Shown one piece after another: positions 8,406 to 16,301 of a DNA stretch of 64,000 bases (its first letter is position 1; each line of letters opens with the position of its first letter). The notes beneath the pieces are model-generated. The model was given only the letters and a program-made list of their open reading frames with translations, searched no databases and was not told the origin of the DNA. Made by a program: the position numbers and the translations under genes. Source of the stretch: Halosegnis rubeus (lineage in GTDB: Archaea; Halobacteriota; Halobacteria; Halobacteriales; Haloarculaceae); the NCBI RefSeq assembly GCF_009184545.1, contig NZ_QJOW01000003.1, positions 201,481 to 265,480 on the forward strand, in the 5' to 3' direction.

Positions 8406-9589
8406 AAGTCGACGCCCTGCATCAACTCGAGCGCGCGCTCCTTGGCGTCCCAGTCGACGAAGATAGCCACGGAGGTCGCGGAGCTAATCACGTCGTGGAC
8501 GGTGAAGCGCTCGTCTGCAAGCGGGGTGAGCGCCCGATAAATCATTCCCGGTTCGCTCGGGAGGTTCCCGCCAGTGACGCGGATGACGGCGATGCTGTCC
8601 TCGACGGTGACAGACGAGAGCGCTTCCTCGGCGACGACCGCCTCGTGGAGAATCGTCTCCGCCTCCTCGGCCTGTTCGGCGTCGACGTAGAAGGTGACCG
8701 AGTCCATGCCGGAGGCGACGGCGTCGATGTTTATCTCGGCCGCCGACAGCGGCGCGGAGAGTTCGTTCAGGATACCGGGACGGTTCCGAATCGCCCGTCC
8801 CGCGACGGTGATACAGGCGAGTTTCCCCTCTCGGAGGTCGATGAGGTTCTCGAACTGGCCTTCGATGTTGGTGCCGCCGGCCAGCAGGTCGCCGTGTTGG
8901 TAGTGGACGACGCGCACGTCCATCGCTTCGGTCTTGTACGCGAGCGCGGACGGCGCGACCACCTCGGCCCCGCGGAAGGAGAGGTTCCGGAGCTCGTCGA
9001 CGCTGATTTTCCCCACGTTGCGCGCTCCCTCGACGACGGAGGGGTCACCGGTCATCACGCCCTCGACGTCGGTGACGATGACGACCTCGTCGGCGTTCAT
9101 GTGTTTTCCGAGCATGACGGCGGTCGTATCCGAGCCGCCCCGCCCCAGCGTCGTCACGTTGCCGGCGTGGTCCTGTGCGAGAAAGCCCGTGATGACGGGG
9201 ACGAACCCCTCTGCCGACATCGCCTCCGCGAGCGCGAGCGCCCGTCGGTTCGTCTCTTCGACGTCCACTTCGCCGTGGGCGTCGGTGATGATAGGCCAGT
9301 CCTCGCTGCCCGGTTCGAGAAACCGCGCGTCGATGTCGCGGGGGGTGAGCGCGGCCTTCAACATTCGGACGGAGGTTCGCTCGCCCATCGAGACGATTTC
9401 GGCGCGGTCGGCGTCATCGGTGTCGAACTCGATGGAGCCGAGCAGATAATCGGTGGTCGACCCCATTGCGCTGGCGACGACGGCCACGTCGTGGCCCGCT
9501 TCGACCGCGTCGGCAATCGAGTCGGCCGCCCGATTCACCCGTTCGCCGTTACCGAGCGAGGTGCCGCCGAACTTCGCTACAACCCGCAT
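8402..9589 (-). CDS. lysC: Aspartate kinase
   Basis: A 395-aa enzyme phosphorylating L-aspartate, the first step to threonine, methionine and lysine or diaminopimelate. The kinase domain starts VVAKFGGTSLGNGERV (residues 3-18), continues with a nucleotide-binding TTLGRGGSDTTAVMLG (about 145-160) and VTDVEGVMTGDP. Two C-terminal ACT domains (about residues 245-395) would give feedback control by an amino acid end product; CITVAGRAIRNRPGILNELS begins the first. Length is slightly shorter than bacterial monofunctional enzymes. Upstream, a GGGGATAATCCC motif around 9640 may be the promoter element. Confidence 0.94.
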   Translation of the reverse strand: MRVVAKFGGTSLGNGERVNRAADSIADAVEAGHDVAVVASAMGSTTDYLLGSIEFDTDDADRAEIVSMGERTSVRMLKAALTPRDIDARFLEPGSEDWPIITDAHGEVDVEETNRRALALAEAMSAEGFVPVITGFLAQDHAGNVTTLGRGGSDTTAVMLGKHMNADEVVIVTDVEGVMTGDPSVVEGARNVGKISVDELRNLSFRGAEVVAPSALAYKTEAMDVRVVHYQHGDLLAGGTNIEGQFENLIDLREGKLACITVAGRAIRNRPGILNELSAPLSAAEINIDAVASGMDSVTFYVDAEQAEEAETILHEAVVAEEALSSVTVEDSIAVIRVTGGNLPSEPGMIYRALTPLADERFTVHDVISSATSVAIFVDWDAKERALELMQGVDF

Positions 9590-9673
9590 CTGCTCACCCG
9601 TGAGTCGTGTACGTGCATAGCAGAACTACCCTACCGTGGGGGATAATCCCTTTCATGCCACGAAAGATTGCCC

Positions 9674-10714
9674 TCACTCTGGCGCGTCGGTCGCTCCGTC
9701 GCCGTCGACTGTGTCGTCACCCGACTCCCCAGTTTGTTCGCCATCGGTCCGTTCGCCCACGCCGCTCGCTCCACTCGGTCGCTCGTCAGTCACCATCCCC
9801 GTTCCCGGTTCGAAGTCGTAGCTGTGCCACTCGGGGTCGACGGCCGCGCCGTTCAGCTTCCGAATTCGAACCTGCTTCACCAGCTGGTCGCCCGAAGGCT
9901 CTTCGTCCAACTTCAGTTCGGCGAGCCCGTCCATCACGTAGGTGAGGTCGTGGGGGAACGAGTCGCCCCTACCGCCGCCCCCGCCGAAGGCCGCGCCGGC
10001 GAAGATGGGGACGAATCGCCCCTTGCATACGTCAGCGCGCACGTCTTTCACGAAGTCGTACGCCTGGACCGGCTGGGTGAGCGTCCCCATCTCAGTCAGC
10101 GAGTCGATGACGACTAGCCCGTCGTCGATCATCTCGCGGCCTTCGAGCGCGTTGTCGAGTTTGTTCTCGATTTCGCGAATGTCGGTCGGGTCACGGACGG
10201 GCGTGGTCGCGGCCCGTGCAACCGTCGAGAGATAGCGATTCCACTCGCCCATCCGGTCGAACAGCCGGTCGCGGCCCTGTCCGTCCAGCCGGTAGGTGAA
10301 ACAGTCGACGATGTGGAGTTGCCCCGACTCCAGATACGGCAGCACGTTCCACTCCATGGCGATGAACTGCTGGACGACCGCGCTGGGTGGCTCCTGGAAC
10401 GAGGTGAAGACGACCGGCTCGCCCCGCTTGAGCGCGCGCCACACCAGCTCCGCGCCGAGCGCGCGGTCGCGCGTTCCCGCCTCGCTGGCGACGAGGACGA
10501 AGGCGTTGCGCGGAAAGCCGTTCGGCAGCGAGGCGTCGAGTCCCGACACCCCCGGCTGGATGCGACGGTGGCTGTCGGCCGCGACGAACGGCGTTCCCGT
10601 CTCGGACAGCCGCTCCCGACACGCCGTCGAACAGAACTGTTTGCCCCCGTGTTCGACGGGCGATTCGGGTATCGCCATCCGACAGAAGGCACACTCCCCC
10701 GAGTCGTCGCTCAT
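9674..10714 (-). CDS. KaiC/RecA-like ATPase-fold protein with zinc finger and degenerate P-loop
   Basis: A 346-aa haloarchaeal protein. Residues 8-32 form a small Cys4 finger (CAFC, then CSTAC), which resembles a TRASH-like treble clef. Then comes a RecA/KaiC-like core opening GVSGLDASLPNGFPRNAF. At the normal Walker A position the sequence reads ASEAGTRDRAL (77-87), lacking the GKT/GKS lysine-threonine pair, while Walker B-like GLVVIDSLTEMG (199-210) is kept. The C-terminus is an acidic tail, with a glycine run GAAFGGGGGRGDSF around residue 260. This suggests a signalling or scaffolding role rather than ATP hydrolysis; the function is unknown. Start at ATG 10714 because the finger begins there; the frame is open further upstream without homology. 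Confidence 0.7.
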   Translation of the reverse strand: MSDDSGECAFCRMAIPESPVEHGGKQFCSTACRERLSETGTPFVAADSHRRIQPGVSGLDASLPNGFPRNAFVLVASEAGTRDRALGAELVWRALKRGEPVVFTSFQEPPSAVVQQFIAMEWNVLPYLESGQLHIVDCFTYRLDGQGRDRLFDRMGEWNRYLSTVARAATTPVRDPTDIREIENKLDNALEGREMIDDGLVVIDSLTEMGTLTQPVQAYDFVKDVRADVCKGRFVPIFAGAAFGGGGGRGDSFPHDLTYVMDGLAELKLDEEPSGDQLVKQVRIRKLNGAAVDPEWHSYDFEPGTGMVTDERPSGASGVGERTDGEQTGESGDDTVDGDGATDAPE

Positions 10715-10789
10715 GCGCGGCGGTATGTCACCCACCCACGAACCGGTTTCGGTCTCACGTCTCAAGTGGCTCGGCCTCGAAACGACGGT

Positions 10790-11197
10790 ATGCACCTGCG
10801 TGACGCCGTGGAACGCGACGCCGATTGGATGGCAGAGCTGACGGGCCGCCCGACGGACGTGACTCGGAACCTCGTCCACGACCGGACCGTTCAGGTGGCG
10901 GTCGCCGACCACACAGCAGACCAAGATGAAGCCGGAGAGGACGAACCGGTCCGCGGCTTCGTCGCGTATGACGCGCGCCGCGAGACGGTCCACGTCACCC
11001 AGATACAGGGGACCGCCGAAGCCTGTCGTCGGCTGCTGGACGCGCCACTCGAGTTCGCTCGTCAAGAAGAGATGTCCGTCGAACTGCTACTAGCCGTGGA
11101 CGACGAGCTACGCGAGGTCGTGAAGTCGAAAGGCTTCGAAGAAGCGGGCGAAGGCCCCCGATTCGAGGGGACGCGGACGATTCGGTACCGGCGTTAG
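10790..11197 (+). CDS. GNAT-like N-acetyltransferase domain protein
   Basis: A 135-aa protein starting MHLRDAVERDADWMAELTG, the typical first strand and helix of a GNAT fold, then FVAYDARRETVHVTQIQGTA (strands 4-5) and a C-terminal KSKGFEEAGEGPRFEG segment typical of the last GNAT strands. The acetyl-CoA P-loop (Q/RxxGxG/A) is weak, so activity is uncertain. Divergent from the KaiC-like gene; its stop overlaps that of the Fe-S oxidoreductase gene by four bases. Small haloarchaeal GNAT-like proteins of this kind have no assigned substrate. Confidence 0.6.
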   Translation: MHLRDAVERDADWMAELTGRPTDVTRNLVHDRTVQVAVADHTADQDEAGEDEPVRGFVAYDARRETVHVTQIQGTAEACRRLLDAPLEFARQEEMSVELLLAVDDELREVVKSKGFEEAGEGPRFEGTRTIRYRR

Positions 11198-13422
11198 TCG
11201 TCGGCCGGTGCGCTCGGGGTGCCGGCGTCGGTCGCGCTCGCGGAGACGCCGCCCGCGTCGATTGCCTCGACGACGAGTTCGGCGATGTCGACAATTTCGA
11301 TGTCGTCCTCGAAGTCGCCGGTCTTGCGGCCGTCCTCGTACATCGTCATGCACATCGGACAGGCGACGACAAACTTCTCGACGGCGCTGCCGGCGTCGGT
11401 GTCTTCGAGCGCCTCGCGGAGCCGCTCTTCGCTCGGCTTCTCCTCTTCTTCCTGTTCGATCCACAAGCCGCCGCCGCCACCGCCACAGCAGTATGAGTTG
11501 TCGCGGTTGCGGGGCATCTCGTGGAGGTCGACGCCCGTCGCGCGGATGAGCGAGCGGGGAGCCTCGTACTCGTCGTTGTACCGGCCGAGGTGACACGGAT
11601 CGTGGTAGGTGACGGTGTAGTCAAGTTCCGTCCCGTCGAGCCCGAGCGCGTTCTCCTCGATGAGTTCCTCGACCACCTGCGTCCAGTGGTACACGTCGAT
11701 GTCGCCGTCGGGGTTCCACGGCTCTTCCACGTCGAAGGGCATCATCGGGTCGTCGGCGAACTCCTCGAAGTCGACCTCCGGATACTCGTTTTTGAACGTG
11801 TTGTACGAGTGGGGGTCGGTGGTGACGAGCGTGTCGAACTCACACTCGTCGAACGTCTCGACGTGGTGGCCCGCCAGCTCGACGTAGAGGAACTCCTCGC
11901 CGACCCGGCGGATGTCGTTGCCGTCGTACTTCTCGTCGTCGAACAGAATCCCGAAGCTCACGTCCGCAGCGTCGAAGATGCGGGCGAGCGAGTGGGCGAT
12001 TTTCTTGTTGCGGTCGTCGTAGCTGGGGTAGTCGCCGACGTACCAGAGGTAGTCGACCTCCTGCTCGCGGGCGTCGGGAACCTCCACGTCCACGTCCTCG
12101 GTCCAGTCGCCGCGGGTGCGCTGGCTGTTGCCGAAGGTGTTGCCCTTCTGCATCACGTTCTGGAACACTTCCTGGAGGCTCGGCTGGATGTCACCCTGGT
12201 CGGTGAGCTGGCGATTCAGCTTGGTGAAGTGCTTGAGGTGCTCGATTTCGACCGGGCACGCGTCCATGCAGGCCATACAGGACATGCACGACTCCATCGA
12301 TTCGCTGGCGATGACCTGGCCGCCGTCGGCGATGATGTCGGTCGTCTCGCCGCCGGCGTCGACGGACTCGCGGTACTGCTTCAGGTCGAGAATCACGTCA
12401 CGCGGGTCCAAGTCGCGACCGGATGCCTTCGCCGGGCAGACGGACGAACAGCGGCCACACTTAGTACAGGCGTCCTGGTCGAGCATCTCCTTCCACGAGA
12501 AGGAGTCGACGGACTCCGCGCCCGAGTCGGCGTCGAGCGCCGCCGGCACGCCCGGAAGCCGTTTGCCCGCCTTCTCGTCTTTGACGACGATGTTGGCGAA
12601 GCTCGAAATCATGTGGAACGGCTTCATGAACGGGATGGAGGCGACGAAGACGAACGCGAGAATCGCGTGTGACCACCACATAATCGGGTAGGCCGCCTCC
12701 GCCATCCCCGGCGTCATCCCGCCGACGAACATCACGTCGGCGACGAAGTGGCCGACGAAAGAGACCTCTTCGTAGGAGGTGATCGCGAGCGAACCGGCCT
12801 CGACGGAGGCCGTTCCGAGCAGTCGAAGCCCCTCCTGCACGTAGCCGCCGACGCCGAGGAAGAACAGCGACCAGACGAGGAAGTCGTCCTCGCGGGAGGT
12901 GTGTTTCCCGTGGAGCCGGTCCGTCCGGGAGACGTAACGCCGCCACAGTGCGATGGAGACGCCGGCGACGAACAGCAGCCCCATCGCGTCCATCACGAGC
13001 GAGTATGAGAGATAGAAGTCACCGACGAAGAAGGACTGACGCTCCCCCGTGATGATCGCGGTGAGGTTCCGGAAAATGTCGATGTCGATGGCGATGATGG
13101 TGGTCCCGATGAGCAGCGTCATAAATCCCCAGAAGATGAACGCGTGCATCACCCCGCCCACGAGGTCGCGGTTGAACTGCTTTTCGTTGGACGCGACGGT
13201 CTTAGCGGCCGACGTGATTCGGCCCGGCAAGTCGTCGAGACGGTCGAACCAATCTTCCGAGCCACGGGTGTACCGAGCAAAGCGCTGGTACACACCGTAG
13301 AGGAAGACGATGATTGTCACCGCCGCCAGATAGTAGAAGACGGCTTCACCGACGTGTGAGATGCCCCAGAACGTCTCTCGGGTGACCTGTTCACCCGACT
13401 GGAGCAGCGGACTCTCTAACAT
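11194..13422 (-). CDS. Heterodisulfide reductase-related membrane Fe-S oxidoreductase
   Basis: A 742-aa electron-transfer protein. The N-terminal about 300 residues are a membrane domain with five or six helices like the nitrate reductase gamma/HdrE cytochrome b domain. Two 4Fe-4S motifs follow: CTKCGRCSSVCP and CMSCMACMDACP. The C-terminal half resembles the HdrD CCG domain: DPCHLGR, NSYCCGGGGGGLW and ACPMCMTMYEDG. At the expected first CCG copy the sequence is LWYVGDYPSYDDR, without cysteines. Such proteins are thought to pass electrons from ETF or acyl-CoA dehydrogenases to the menaquinone pool; here the partner is not adjacent. The ATG at 13422 was preferred over an upstream in-frame start because MLESPLL leads into the membrane domain. 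The tail is alanine- and threonine-rich. Confidence 0.85.
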   Translation of the reverse strand: MLESPLLQSGEQVTRETFWGISHVGEAVFYYLAAVTIIVFLYGVYQRFARYTRGSEDWFDRLDDLPGRITSAAKTVASNEKQFNRDLVGGVMHAFIFWGFMTLLIGTTIIAIDIDIFRNLTAIITGERQSFFVGDFYLSYSLVMDAMGLLFVAGVSIALWRRYVSRTDRLHGKHTSREDDFLVWSLFFLGVGGYVQEGLRLLGTASVEAGSLAITSYEEVSFVGHFVADVMFVGGMTPGMAEAAYPIMWWSHAILAFVFVASIPFMKPFHMISSFANIVVKDEKAGKRLPGVPAALDADSGAESVDSFSWKEMLDQDACTKCGRCSSVCPAKASGRDLDPRDVILDLKQYRESVDAGGETTDIIADGGQVIASESMESCMSCMACMDACPVEIEHLKHFTKLNRQLTDQGDIQPSLQEVFQNVMQKGNTFGNSQRTRGDWTEDVDVEVPDAREQEVDYLWYVGDYPSYDDRNKKIAHSLARIFDAADVSFGILFDDEKYDGNDIRRVGEEFLYVELAGHHVETFDECEFDTLVTTDPHSYNTFKNEYPEVDFEEFADDPMMPFDVEEPWNPDGDIDVYHWTQVVEELIEENALGLDGTELDYTVTYHDPCHLGRYNDEYEAPRSLIRATGVDLHEMPRNRDNSYCCGGGGGGLWIEQEEEEKPSEERLREALEDTDAGSAVEKFVVACPMCMTMYEDGRKTGDFEDDIEIVDIAELVVEAIDAGGVSASATDAGTPSAPADD

Positions 13423-13494
13423 GGTCGTGACACAGGCGACTGGTCGCTTAAATCTTCTCACAGCCGCAGACGCCGTCGTCTCCGTCCGTTTCGG

Positions 13495-14202
13495 TCAGAT
13501 GACAGTCACCGCAAGCAATCCCGCCGCGAGCGCGAGCACGGGTGCGTCTCGGCGCGCGAACCGGAGCCGTGGCAGCGTCGGATTCCACGCCAAACACCGC
13601 GCCTGCACGGCGAGTTCGAACCTCTCGGCCCGCTGGAAGGCGCGGTTCAACCCGCCGACCGCGACCAGTCGCATCCGCTCGCGAATCGACCGTTCGGTCC
13701 CCAACCGGGCGGCCGACCCGTCCCGGAGTCGGGCGATGTCACGGCGCAAGAGCGGTAGAAACCGGAAGACGAAGCCGACGCCCACGCCGAGCAGCTGCCC
13801 CGGCTTTCCGGGAACCGTCCGCTGGATGGCGGCCCGCGACTCTCGGATGGGCGTCGTCCGAACGTACACTGCTGCGACGAGCAAGAGCAGGACGGTCCGG
13901 TAGGCGGCGAGTGCTGGTGGAATCGCCTGCTCTATCGAGAAGCCGACCGGCGAAATCGTCACGCCTTCGATGAGCGGTCCGCCGACGAGAAACGGGAGGA
14001 CGAGCGCGAACTCGGCGAGCGCGGCCGTCGGCGAAGTGCGCGCGAGCGCGAGAATCACGCCCGCCAGCAGCGTGAGCGCGACCAGCCCGCGCGGGGTGGT
14101 GTGGGCGAGCGCGGCGACGGCGATGCCCACCTGTGCCGCCAGCTTCGCCCGCGGGTCGAGCCGGTGGACGAGTGTCGCGCCCGGTTCATACCGGACGCTC
14201 AC
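13495..14202 (-). CDS. ecfT: Energy-coupling factor transporter transmembrane protein (EcfT/BioN)
   Basis: A 235-aa membrane protein with about five predicted helices. It begins RYEPGATLVHRLDPRAKL, the family signature, and carries an Ala-Arg-Gly-like coupling region in VAVGGLNRAFQRAERFELAVQARCLAW that contacts the ATPase. It links the ATPase to the substrate-binding subunit. It is the last gene of bioY-ecfA-ecfT; its GTG start overlaps the ecfA stop (14199-14202), implying translational coupling. The ending DAPVLALAAGLLAVTVI is a final hydrophobic helix. Confidence 0.9.
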   Translation of the reverse strand: MSVRYEPGATLVHRLDPRAKLAAQVGIAVAALAHTTPRGLVALTLLAGVILALARTSPTAALAEFALVLPFLVGGPLIEGVTISPVGFSIEQAIPPALAAYRTVLLLLVAAVYVRTTPIRESRAAIQRTVPGKPGQLLGVGVGFVFRFLPLLRRDIARLRDGSAARLGTERSIRERMRLVAVGGLNRAFQRAERFELAVQARCLAWNPTLPRLRFARRDAPVLALAAGLLAVTVI

Positions 14203-14897
14203 GGCGGGCGTACGTCGAACTCGGCGAGGCGGTTGCGGGCCTGTTCCGGCGGGGCGTCGACAGCGATCGACCCGTCCGCGAGCACGAGTACGCGGTCGGC
14301 CGCGTCGACGTGGTCGCGCAGGTCGTGGGTGACGACGAGAACGCCCGCGTCCTCGCGTGCGAGCGCGCGCAGGCGGTCGAACGCCTCGCGACGGGCGGGC
14401 CAGTCGAGTCCGGCGAACGGCTCATCCAGTATCAGGTGGTCCGGCTCCATCGCGAGCGCGCCGGCGATGGCGACGCGCATCTGCTCACCGCCCGACAGCG
14501 CGTCCACGCGCTCATCCTCTCGGCCCCGCATGTTCACTGCGTCGAGCGCCTGGCCCACCCGGCGGTCGATTTCCCCGTGTGCGAGCCCGAGATTCTCCGG
14601 GCCGAAGGCCACGTCGGCACCGACGGTGGCCGCGACGAAGCCGTCTCGCGGGTCCTGAAATGTCATCCCGACGGCGGTGCGGGCGGCCACTGGGTCCTCG
14701 GTCGCTTCGGTTCCGTTGACGAGGACGCGTCCCTCGTCGGGCGAGAGCAGCGCGTTCAGATGCCTGACGAGCGTCGTCTTTCCGGAGCCGTTGGGTCCCG
14801 CCAGCACGACGTACTCACCGTCCGGGAGCGTCAGGTCGACGCCGTCAACGGCCGGCGTCTCGCCGTATCGGTGGACCAGCCCCTCGACGCGGATCAC
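14199..14897 (-). CDS. ecfA: ECF transporter ATPase (EcfA/BioM)
   Basis: A 232-aa ABC ATPase that powers biotin uptake with EcfT and BioY. Walker A is GPNGSGKTT (about residues 30-38), the Q-loop TFQDPRDGF, the signature ALSGGEQMRVAIAGAL, Walker B LILDEPFAGLDW and the switch His in VTHDLRDHV. The start is a GTG at 14897, overlapping the bioY stop by four bases; the in-frame extension to 15089 lies inside bioY and lacks homology. Only one ATPase gene is present, so the motor is probably a homodimer. Confidence 0.92.
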   Translation of the reverse strand: MIRVEGLVHRYGETPAVDGVDLTLPDGEYVVLAGPNGSGKTTLVRHLNALLSPDEGRVLVNGTEATEDPVAARTAVGMTFQDPRDGFVAATVGADVAFGPENLGLAHGEIDRRVGQALDAVNMRGREDERVDALSGGEQMRVAIAGALAMEPDHLILDEPFAGLDWPARREAFDRLRALAREDAGVLVVTHDLRDHVDAADRVLVLADGSIAVDAPPEQARNRLAEFDVRPP

Positions 14898-15475
14898 GTC
14901 GCCGACAGCTCGTCCGCGCGGACGATACCGACCGCGACGGTGGCCTTCACCGCCTCCGCGGGCAGGAAGGTCAGGGTGCCACCGACGACCGCGGCCTCGA
15001 CGCTCAGGTTCCCGAGCACGACCAGGCCGGCAGCGCCGAGCGCGTAGATGATAACCGTCCCCGCGACCAGCGCGGCGATTAACTGCCACAGCGGCGCGTC
15101 GAGGTCGGCGTCGGTCTCGATTCCACCGTACGCGATTGCGCCGATTGCGATTGCCGCGAGCGGGTACGACCAGAGGAAGCCCGCCGTCGTGCCGACGAGG
15201 GGGCCGAAGCCGGCCGCGGCTCCCTCAAACACCGGGACGCCGACCGCACCGGCCGCGAGATACAGCGTCATCGAGACGCCGCCCCACACCGGTCCCAACA
15301 GCAGTCCCGACATGAAGACGCCCAGTACCTGTAGTGTGACGCTGGTCGGCGAGGCCGGATTCGGGAAGGTGACGTACGCGAACGCGCCCGTCAGCGCGGC
15401 CAACAGCGCCGCCCGGACCAGATTCCCGACGACCTCATCGCCGATGAGTTCTACCTGCTGTGTCTCCGTGCTCAT
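14894..15475 (-). CDS. bioY: Biotin transporter substrate-binding subunit BioY
   Basis: A 193-aa integral membrane S-component. Six hydrophobic helices are visible, with the family wording FPNPASPTSVTLQVLGVFMSGLLLGP and YLAAGAVGVPVFEGAAAGFGPLVGTTAGFLWSYP in pieces along residues 40-115. It is the first gene of the operon with ecfA and ecfT, so the complete transporter is encoded together. The ATG at 15475 was preferred over 15481 as the better family match. A BirA-type operator lies 14 bases upstream, so repression by biotin-loaded BirA is likely. Confidence 0.93.
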   Translation of the reverse strand: MSTETQQVELIGDEVVGNLVRAALLAALTGAFAYVTFPNPASPTSVTLQVLGVFMSGLLLGPVWGGVSMTLYLAAGAVGVPVFEGAAAGFGPLVGTTAGFLWSYPLAAIAIGAIAYGGIETDADLDAPLWQLIAALVAGTVIIYALGAAGLVVLGNLSVEAAVVGGTLTFLPAEAVKATVAVGIVRADELSAT

Positions 15476-15488
15476 TGCCACACGATTC

Positions 15489-15520
15489 TCGTAAACTTAC
15501 TTTTGTGTAGTGGTTTACGA
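15489..15520. promoter_or_regulatory. BirA-type biotin operator upstream of bioY
   Basis: TCGTAAAC (15489-15496) and its perfect reverse complement GTTTACGA (15513-15520) are separated by 16 bases. This matches the bacterial/archaeal BirA site of the form GTAAAC-N14-16-GTTTAC. It lies 13 bases upstream of the bioY start codon and overlaps the expected TATA/BRE zone, so occupancy should block initiation of bioY-ecfA-ecfT. Divergent gene 15566 might also be affected. A birA gene with an N-terminal DNA-binding domain should exist elsewhere. Confidence 0.75.
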
Positions 15521-15565
15521 ACCCGGCCCGCAATGATAAGTCGCTGCTGCACGTACATCTGGCGA

Positions 15566-16153
15566 ATGGACGAGCAAACCGAAGCGCTCCGTGACATCTT
15601 CATGGAGGTCTCCGACGAGGGGACCGTCACGGAGTCACAGGAGGCAGACAGGGGCTCGCTCACCGGCGGTGACAACGCCGACCGCATCGCCGCGGTCATC
15701 GGACAGATGCGGGAGAAGTACGAGTTCGCGACCGACCTCGACACCGACGCGCTCGAGGCGATCGTCCGCGGCTACTTCGATGGCCGCACGGACAGCGACA
15801 TCGCCGACGACCTCGGGGTGGCACGCGACACGGTCGCGCGTGCGCGGCTCGATTTACACCTGATTCGCGACCGCGACCGCGACGCGCCCTTCGACCTCGA
15901 TTCCCTGCGCGCCCTCGCCGACGCTTCGACCGCCGAGGCGGCCGCCGAACTCGGCGTCTCCGACTCGACGGTGCGTCGGTACCGGCGCGTCCTTGACGCC
16001 GAAGCCGAGTCTCGACGCGTCTCCAAGCGGTTTTACTCCGCGTTCACCGACGCGATTCCCGACGCCGACCTCTCGGAGGCGATGACACAGGAGGCGGTCG
16101 AGGACGGACTCGACGACGCCACCGACGGGATGGAGACGAACGTCTCTTTTTAA
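15566..16153 (+). CDS. HTH-domain regulator resembling conditioned-medium-induced protein 4
   Basis: A 195-aa protein starting MDEQTEALRDIFMEVSDE. Two helix-turn-helix-like segments can be seen: GRTDSDIADDLGVARDTVARA (about 80-100, in pieces) and STAEAAAELGVSDSTVRRYRRVL (about 125-147). The end is an acidic tail. The sequence agrees with what I recall of haloarchaeal proteins annotated as conditioned-medium-induced protein 4; that name is from memory. A DNA-binding regulatory role is likely; targets unknown. ATG at 15566 was chosen over an upstream in-frame ATG at 15503 that overlaps the bio operator. The gene is divergent from the bio operon. Confidence 0.65.
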   Translation: MDEQTEALRDIFMEVSDEGTVTESQEADRGSLTGGDNADRIAAVIGQMREKYEFATDLDTDALEAIVRGYFDGRTDSDIADDLGVARDTVARARLDLHLIRDRDRDAPFDLDSLRALADASTAEAAAELGVSDSTVRRYRRVLDAEAESRRVSKRFYSAFTDAIPDADLSEAMTQEAVEDGLDDATDGMETNVSF

Positions 16154-16213
16154 CCGATCGCGCACCACCGGCCCCATCGTCTGAACGTTGCGGTGGCGGG
16201 CCACGGCGGTTGT

Positions 16214-16244
16214 ACGGTCCACCTGCTACCGACCGGTGGACCGT
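16214..16244. promoter_or_regulatory. 10-bp inverted repeat upstream of the MATE gene
   Basis: ACGGTCCACC (16214-16223) is repeated inverted as GGTGGACCGT (16235-16244) with an 11-base spacer. It lies 58 bases ahead of the efflux gene in a 148-bp intergenic region that has no gene. It may be an operator for a drug-responsive regulator or the terminator of the preceding HTH gene; the absence of a T run makes an operator more likely. Confidence 0.35.
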
Positions 16245-16301
16245 CTGTTCGCCCACTTCCGCGGTCGATAGACTCAACGCCGGCGGTACCGTCGACTCGG
16301 T

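Noticed and set aside
8495-9646. A 383-codon frame antisense to aspartate kinase
   Set aside because: Val/Arg/Asp-rich composition typical of antisense frames in GC-rich genes; lysC on the other strand is certain.
14897-15089. N-terminal extension of the ECF ATPase
   Set aside because: The extension is an out-of-frame reading of bioY; the GTG at 14897 gives the normal ATPase start and a four-base overlap.
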